Shown here: positions 56,517 to 64,000 of the stretch, piece after piece
Numbering within the stretch: the first letter of the stretch is position 1
How the letters are laid out: every line of letters begins with the position of its first letter
Source: Lytechinus pictus
Lineage: Eukaryota > Echinodermata > Echinoidea > Temnopleuroida > Toxopneustidae
Assembly: GCF_037042905.1 (NCBI RefSeq)
Contig: NC_087262.1
Coordinates: forward strand, 21,619,501-21,683,500
DNA: 64,000 nucleotides
Reading direction: 5' to 3'
Translations under genes and position numbers: made by a program
The notes under the pieces: generated by a model
Database searches by the model: none
What the model saw: only the letters and a program-made list of their open reading frames with translations
What the model was told of the DNA's origin: nothing

Positions 56517-57062
56517 AAAAGCCAAATTTTCCAGTTATTACCTGTCAAACATGCTGCAAGTTTATAGGAGAAGTGCTCTTTTAACAGAATTCTTGGAATG
56601 CAGCGAATTCTAAAAATATAATCTTAATACATTCTATAAAACTTAAGATATCTTTATTAGCCAAAACGGAGGCCCTGATGATAAAGGATATTGGTCAGGA
56701 CTTGTGAATAGCTCTTTCGAATATTCACGATTGGAAATCCAAAGTTGCAAATATTTGCACCACTGTTCGCAAATATTGTTATATATGAAATATCAGCACA
56801 ATTTCATGATTGGCATCCTGATTGCCAACATTGGCACTCAATACACTCAAAATATATTACAACTCTGCATATTTTGTGGTGAATATTGATGCAGGGTCAT
56901 CAACAATTATACTTATTTTTGCAATGTTGCAAATAATCATATAATATGTTTGTGAACTATGGTTAAGCCTTTCCTCATTCACATCCAACCTTCAGGAGTA
57001 CTTGATTCATAAGGAACGGCCAGAGGGATAATCTATATTTTATGGTGTGCTGGGAAAATAAA
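56517..57062 (+). other. PCDH15: probable PCDH15 3' UTR
   Basis: Noncoding sequence after the TAA stop up to the first good AATAAA (57057-57062), followed by a T/G-containing stretch. The true cleavage site is unknown; later signals are possible. Confidence 0.5.
57057..57062 (+). terminator. candidate polyadenylation signal
   Basis: First canonical AATAAA downstream of the stop codon, about 540 bases after it. Confidence 0.45.
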
Positions 57063-57303
57063 GGTTTTAATCATATGCTAAGTATAATTATACCTTCTCT
57101 AATAAAGAGAAACTAGTAGATAAGTTTATGTTTAAAGCAGTAATATTTTTGCTCTGTGTATTATCATTCGCTTGAGTATACTGCTGAGATGTTGTACATA
57201 TGATATAACAGCTAGTGGTATACTATAAACAAGGTTATGAACCATCCATTTTTCATATTTACCCTTCCAGATGTAAATTAAAAGTAGACATTTCCTATGA
57301 AGA

Positions 57304-57351
57304 ATACTTACAATCAAGTTTGCATTGCAATGCAAACTTGATTGTAAGTAT
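57304..57351. repeat. perfect 48-bp palindrome without spacer
   Basis: ATACTTACAATCAAGTTTGC and ATTG are followed by their exact reverse complement. No mismatch and no loop bases. It lies about 800 bases past the PCDH15 stop codon. Confidence 0.9.
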
Positions 57352-60300
57352 GTACACATTTTAGTGCCATTCATTTTAGTGCAATAAGGATCTTTTTATA
57401 GTAAGTGACTATTTGAAATAGAAGAATGAGAGAAAGTAAATGTAAATTTTGGCCATGTTTGTGTATATAATCATTTTGACAAATATTGTATAATGTGTAT
57501 AAAATATCACCCCCTCCATTGGTGTTTCATGCATGGATCATTAGTATTGTGTAAAAAATATAAACATAACTTATACATGAAACAAGTATCATATTTTATA
57601 TTGAAGTGTGCTACCCATTCATTTCAATAATAACAGATATATTAACATATCTTAATATATCATTTTATTATAATCCTATTACTCACTCTGGAATATGAAT
57701 ATTTCAATCCAAACAACTTTGTAACATTATCCGCCCATTTATTTACTCACTTTCTAATGTAAGTTCTTGCCTCACTCAAAATTCAGCATATTTTGCAAAC
57801 GGTGTTCTATCAACTTATTTATTCTTTATTTTACTGTTATTTTTTACTTTGTGGCTCTAAGTGAAAAAGCCAGCTTTAAGGGAAATTTGCTGCACTAGAT
57901 TTTAAAAATTAAGTTTTATATCTGTGATGGTGTGGGGGCTGTCCTCCTGGAATTTTGACTTTTTTTAGAGTAGGGAGAGTGTGAAAGTGGCATCTTGTAC
58001 CCCTCCCACCCCCCCTCCCCGGACCAGAAAATATCACAAAATCGTTTAGGATGCTGTATACCCTTCATGCTACAAGAAGAAACATAGAAGGAACTTTTTA
58101 TACTTGTTAGGTGTAAATGTCTTTCACAAGTATTTACCAAAGTACTGATGTTTGTGATACATGCCTTATTGTACTAGCACTGTCTACTTCATCGGCTGTG
58201 AGTGAAAATGTAAATATATTTGTAAATTATTCATTCATTGGTGAAAAAATATGTTCACTCTCTAATATAACTATTTTTGCCATTTTTGACTGTCTTTTAT
58301 TTGCAATACTGGGATAGATAAGGTATTTTGGGGAATGGTTTTCAGAGTATTTTTGCATACAACATTGGTGGAATATATTTTTTAAGGTGATCAATATATG
58401 GTTGTGAAATACACAGACATTCCACATGTAGAGTATGATTTCAATTCATTATGTAGTATAAGAAGATTCTTCAAAAGCTGTTGGTCATATTGTTGCCTAT
58501 TGAAAAGCATAATCTTAATTTCTGTAGCAAACGGAGTAAAATTAATCAAGTAAATGTTGAATATAATCATAATTGATATATAAATTCTCACACAAGTACT
58601 GTAGGTTTGTATTTGCTCCCATTCCTTCTTTGTGTTAGGTCTTTTAATGAATAATCTAATATTAACCTGTTGGAGAATGCCTGCATATACTGTGGAAAAG
58701 TGTGTTCTAGCATCGTAATTAAGCCAATCTCCAATAGGAAAAAATACAAATCTGGTGATGGGCACACGTAAGTGATCATACTTCTAAAATCTTGACAAAC
58801 AATATTACCATTTTGTTGAAACATGTAACAGTAATTATTTTTTGTGTGATTGTTTTCTAAATTTTGATTTGTTCCTATTTATAAATATAAAAATTTTGAT
58901 TTTTGTTTCAATCAGTGGAATTATACATCATCACCCCACAGCATCTATGTATATATATTTTTTATTTGTTTACTAGTAATCTCTTTTTATCCAGTAGCGC
59001 AACCTGTTGACTACTATACAGAATTCAGTAGTTAACAGGATAAAATAAGATAAACATGATTGTAAGATTATTAAATAAGGTAATAATTATATTATGAGTT
59101 TTCAAATAAAACGTGCAACAATGGTGTTTTTTTTAGTTATCATTTGCAGGTTATCTTCATTTTTTGTAGACAATAACACTGTGTGTATAATCAGATAACT
59201 GTTCTCTATTGTGTGTACTTAATTCTTGCGTTGTTAACATGTATTCTGATGAAAATGATACATTAGCAAATGTACATGAATGTTATTATTTTCATCAGCA
59301 TTAAAACTACAGCATAGGTGTTCAAATCTAATTAATATGAAAGGAGATATGACATTTCTGTTAAACATGTACTAATTTTATTGGATATTATTAAATGTCA
59401 TGCTAATTAGTAGTCCATATATCCTATCTGTTCTGTGGGTGGAAATATGTAATTTGAATACTTCTCACTCCCTGTCCATTACTTGTTAACTACATATCAT
59501 ATGTAAATAATATTGTATGTTATTTTTATATATTGGAATTGCCACAATATGAATTCATACATCTCTCTACGTAGAAAAATATTTCAATGTTGGTGGATGT
59601 AGTACTCTGTTCATGAAATATATATATATGAACATTTTTATCGCATAATGAGGGAAATTTCACTTAGTGAAAATGAAAACAAATGAATGTGAAATAACCC
59701 CACAAAATTTGAGGAAAAATCCTTCATTTTGGCAGAGTATGTTAATCGCTGTTGGCAAAAAAAAAAAGAATTTCTGTCTGTAAGCCATGTACATGTAGTT
59801 ATATGATATTTTGTATGCAGGAGGAGAGTACTATACATTTTTCAAAAATTGCACAAGGGGAAATCTTATATTTATAAAGACTTGTCTGCCTAAGTTATCA
59901 CAAACGTTTCACTGTCGTTGCACCACCTTGTGCCTTGATTCTATTAATATCCCATGTTGACACAAATTACGGTAATCATAGAATTGCACTTACATGTATA
60001 AGTCTTTGCAAATTTTTGACAAGATGAGCTCACCGCACTTTTATAATTCTCATTGTGATACCATTTGAAAGAAATTTAAATATATTTAGATATGAAAAAT
60101 AATAACATAAAATCAGCTTATTATTTCAATTCTAGTTACCTTGTGAGTTGATATTGAAAACTGGAACTGTCCTGGAATTAATACTTCCATACAAAACAAA
60201 TGTTGAATCAGCTTCAGTTTTGTTTACATTTGAATTCTTTTCTATATTAATTCCAACTTTTTAATATTGAAAAAACACTTTGACCAAAGCACTTAGTCAT

Positions 60301-61851
60301 CTCAGTGTGAAATTCAAGATCTAAGCTATATATTTTAATGAAATCTATGATTGGGTGAATTTTTTTTAGACAAGCAATACAAAATTTTTTTTAATTTTTA
60401 TTTTCTGAAGTTTTGAATAAGTCCTAGACTTTATATCATACTACACTTTTGATATTACTACAGTTTGAGGCATTTTGCAGAAAAGACTGATTTTACCTCC
60501 AATCTTTAATACACCATCTTATTTTGCTGATCCTATTCATGTTTTATTACTTATATCAAATATAATTATGACTTTCAAAATGGGATTATAGGCATGAATG
60601 TCAGAAGATACTGTTTTTTATTTAATCAGATGAATTGACAATTTGGAGGGTACATTTCATTTCCCGTCACTAATGGGTCATACAGTATAACTGAAAATAT
60701 ATCTGTGAATGTGCCTGACATATTTAAATAGTTATATAAGAATTGTAGATTTATTAATTGATGTAATATGTTTTTAGAATGATATTCACCAACGAATGTA
60801 GAGGGCAGCAATTTTTTTAATTGACTTGTATATTAAGTTGTTTACCACATGTAGTTTATCTCTGTCAATGTTCCTATTCCTTCTGCTTACTCTCTCCCTC
60901 TCTCTTTCTATAATTCATCTTTCTTTCCTTTACTCCTTCATCCTATTTATCTTTCTGTCTTTCTCTATTCTCTTTTGCTAAATCTATCTCCCTCCTTTTC
61001 CTATATCTTCTCCAAGTATGTTTCACTTTTGTTACCATCAATATCATCAGACCAAGCTAACTCTTATTTGATAAAGGATGCATCCAGAACACACAAAAAT
61101 ATAGTTATTATTATGGTATCTGTTAATGAAAATAGGATATATGGTGGCTTAATCTTTGCTAAAATCTTCTTTACTTTTTACATTTGAAACAAAAATTTCT
61201 CCCACTTTATAACCAATGTACATTTGAATAGTAAATACATTCTCAGAGAGTTTAATAGAATTTTTTTTTTAAATGAATGATTTCTTGACAAAATGGGGAA
61301 AATAATTATGTCGTTATTAGGAAATATTAACTGTTAAACTTGACAAGAGTCATATATGTTTTAAAAGAAATTCTGCACCCATCAATTTGTTGGTGTATGC
61401 CAAAAAAGATCTGATTTTATACATCACTTGTTCAAAAATGACATTTTGTTCTACTTCTTTAGGGGCATTAGAGGACATCTTTTATTCTATGTAGAATTGG
61501 ATGATAGAAGAGGGAAACATTCAACTCTGCTTTGAGCTTATTAAATATTTCTGAAATTCATATGGTATATAAATTGAATTAACACTTTTGTCATTATGTA
61601 TATTATCTTTTTTTTACACAACTCATGTTACTGTAAGTACACTATTATGTATGAATATGATGCCCTCGAATTATTTGCATATCTCAATCTAAACTCTTTA
61701 TGGCAAATTGCCTATATTTTACGATTGCAGATGGCAAAATCTACTTTTAAGTTGTCATTTTGCTCATTTGATTTTTGTTTCTCATGCAATATTTGAATTT
61801 TGAATGGAGAGACATCATATATGTGTATGCATTACATGTACATCAGTGGCG
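57352..61851. other. downstream intergenic DNA, no gene seen
   Basis: AT-rich, with a C-rich run near 58000-58022 and a pyrimidine-rich stretch at 60880-61020. No ORF has recognisable protein content. Confidence 0.5.
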
Positions 61852-62041
61852 GATCCAGGGGAGGGGGGTACATCCGGCCCATACCACCCCTTTTGAGAGC
61901 CATAATCAAAATTTGCAATGTAAATATACCGTGTGCCCCCCCTTGCTTGTCAAATTTTCCATGGACGAAATGACCTTCAATTTTAGGTGAAAACCTAAAA
62001 TGTGCCCCCCCCCCTTTAGAATATCCTGGATCCGCCCCTGA
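61852..62041. mobile_element. foldback MITE with GGCGGATCCAGG termini
   Basis: CAGTGGCGGATCCAGGGG at the left and CCTGGATCCGCCCCTG at the right form terminal inverted repeats starting CAG, as in hAT-type elements. Internal C/G runs occur next to both ends. No 8-bp target duplication could be confirmed. Confidence 0.65.
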
Positions 62042-62332
62042 TACAGTCCATAGTTCTTTTTCGTTTTTGCTTGTATTATAAAAGAAATATAGATTGCCAT
62101 CAATTTATATATACGATGTACAGGGTTTAGAAAGTGGAGAGTGCAATTTAATAAATTAAAAAAACACCAGATTCATAAAGCTGCGTTTGTATTCTTTCGA
62201 TGTCAGTTCTAGTGTAAACGGAACCTGCATATAAGTTACACCTAAATCACAATGACATCCCTTCTTGATTTAGAGGTTTTGAGGAAGTAACTCAACAACT
62301 ATGTCTCTACACTTATTGTCTAACTTGTGATT

Positions 62333-62631
62333 CAGTGGCAGTGTCGTATCCGAGGCCGTCTCAACCAAGACCAAGGCCAATGAAAAAACATCATTTTTTT
62401 TACCTGTCAAATCCAATTGACGCTTTTTGTGATCGATATATATAGAGCTTTCAGTTGTTCCCTGGTATTTGAGCCATGTATTTTCCAGATTTTTTATTTC
62501 ATTTTTGTGGAAAATCATGTAGATAAGAAGTACCACGGTAAGCAAATTAGCAAAACCGGATAAGGTTGAGGGCAAGACATCAGGCTTCAAGACCGAGGAT
62601 GCGATATCCAGCCTCGAGCCATACAACACTG
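62333..62631. mobile_element. imperfect foldback element with CAGTG termini
   Basis: The left end CAGTGGCAGTGTCGTATCCG and right end CCGAGGATGCGATATCCAGC ... CAACACTG are imperfect inverted repeats. The 142-codon reverse-strand ORF over this segment is best explained by the repeat; no protein family was recognised. Confidence 0.4.
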
Positions 62632-64000
62632 TTCGGTGGGTACTTGGAGTTAATATTTGCCTTATGGTAGGTAGCACACACAATACACCTGATAACAAAA
62701 AGAAATTATTTTGATAAAGATGTTTATTACATACATTTCACATGCCTCAATTTACAATTGGCACTCAAAGCATAACTGCAGTATATAAATACAGCCTTAA
62801 ACCATCAGTTTACATCTAGCTCCTATGGAAAACTCTGAATGCCCATCTTTCATTAACTTAACTTAAGAAATACTAGTATGTGAAAACCATCTGTATGGAT
62901 CCACTTACAGTACACATTTTTTTTCAAATTTGCGAGCAAAAACCCTGATTTTTTTTCTTTAATTGAATGAAAGGAGAAATTTTGCTGGGCAAGTGGTGCC
63001 CTTAGTAATCAAACTTTGGCAGCTATGAAAATCACATTTCAAAATCCACCAAGTAATGTTCATGAGTAAAACAATGAAGTGAGTACAAGAGTTAACAAAA
63101 ATATGTAATTTGGAGCTATTCAAATTTATCTTGAATATTAAATTACCCTTGGAGATAATGCATTGCCAAATGCATACTGTTAAATCTACTTTTCTTCTAA
63201 AATGTGTAATTATTAGAGCTGAAATGACATTGAAAATCAATTTAGCGACCTTAAAATCTTGTCACATGATTTTTAATTTTGGTCACTCTTTACAAGTATG
63301 CAAAATTTTTATGGAGTAAGCTTTTTTAAAATTTTATACACTTAAGATCAAATTCTAACCTCAAATAACCTTTGATCTTGGTCTATCCATTATAATATTC
63401 TATCTGAGATATGGCAATTTGTATCTTATTTAGCAGCACCAGAAATGAATACTGATATGGAATACAAGAAAAGGAATATGATGGCTGTCTATAAAGACAA
63501 ATTATATGACACTATGTGTCTACTAGGTGCTACTTTGTTAAAAAAAAATATAGTCAATTTTGGGATATGATCCCAGCAAACAAAACAGACAGAAAACTGA
63601 CATTTCAAATGACCTCAAAAACAAATAAATAGAGCAGACATTTCATCACAAATGAGGTCATTTCAGACCTGAAAAGACAGCTTCATTAAGTGGTATAGAT
63701 CTCTCTTCCATAATGGGTTTCCAGCTTAACAGACTTAATTGACTTTGAATATCAAAGAATGGATACTTTAGTACACATGGGTTAAATATGAGATATTCAT
63801 ACAGTACTAGTGACAATAGTGAGGTATCTTCATCATCTCCAAGGTCAGCAATAAATAATTTTCAGCTGCACTATTTCTATAACCTGGTTGTACACAGATT
63901 CTTGCATACACATTGTAAAAATACTTCCATGACAAAATTTCTTGGTAAGAACTAACTCCAAACTACAGGGGTGTTTCAGTTAAATAATCTGGGGTTTCCA
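62632..64000. other. downstream intergenic DNA, no gene seen
   Basis: AT-rich sequence with short chance ORFs on both strands and no splice-bounded exon candidate that I can support. Confidence 0.45.

Noticed and set aside
56029..56548. Several reverse-strand ORFs opposite the last exon
   Set aside because: They are shadows of the GC-rich, Ser/Pro-rich exon 36, which has the supported splice acceptor, frame and PDZ-ligand ending.
62270..62698. 142-codon reverse-strand ORF as a possible downstream gene
   Set aside because: It lies over an imperfect foldback element (62333-62631), has no recognisable family and no supporting splice structure.

Overview
The window looks like animal genomic DNA: AT-rich, with short GT-AG exons in long introns, tRNA-derived SINEs, truncated non-LTR retrotransposons, foldback (MITE-like) elements and long microsatellites. 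It is most likely from a marine deuterostome invertebrate, and the repeats suggest an echinoderm, perhaps a sea urchin. That assignment is inference; no sequence search was run.

One gene dominates. Thirty-six plus-strand exons between 9368 and 56516 join in a single frame into a predicted protein of about 1777 residues. It has a signal peptide, exactly eleven extracellular cadherin (EC) repeats, a membrane-adjacent domain (MAD12), one transmembrane helix near residues 1376-1399, and a cytoplasmic tail with an NPVY motif and a C-terminal TTIL PDZ ligand. Repeat number, the two cysteine pairs, the irregular linkers (notably EC9-EC10), the MAD12 domain and the position of the helix all match vertebrate protocadherin-15 (PCDH15). 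In vertebrates PCDH15 forms the lower half of the hair-cell tip link and binds CDH23. The window therefore appears to carry a complete invertebrate PCDH15 orthologue.

Layout: 1-9367 is upstream DNA with a SINE fragment, foldback elements, an RT-bearing LINE (about 2600-4322) and one orphan exon-like segment. 9368-9443 is the signal-peptide exon. 12257-37050 encodes EC1-EC11, 37464-38758 encodes MAD12, stem and membrane helix, and 39483-56516 encodes the tail. Tail exons 30-32 all start and end in phase 2, and two further unassigned segments (41654-41689 and 46441-46500) are open and fit the same phase, suggesting alternatively spliced tails. 56517-64000 holds the 3' UTR, a perfect 48-bp palindrome and intergenic DNA.

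Introns carry a second LINE RT (about 50920-52195), a decayed LINE (10790-11345), at least ten foldback elements (three families flanked by TTAA), two long elements built of about 160-190-bp tandem units each carrying an AGGTCA-A-AGGTCA motif, a 1.3-kb ATTC array, a 2.3-kb GTGG minisatellite and GAT arrays in five introns. No CRISPR array, rRNA or functional tRNA gene was seen. The main points for a second look are the predicted furin-type site in EC10, the loss of vertebrate CDH23-contact residues in EC1, the phase-2 tail cassettes including a triplicated exon-like block, and the nuclear-receptor-like DR1 arrays.
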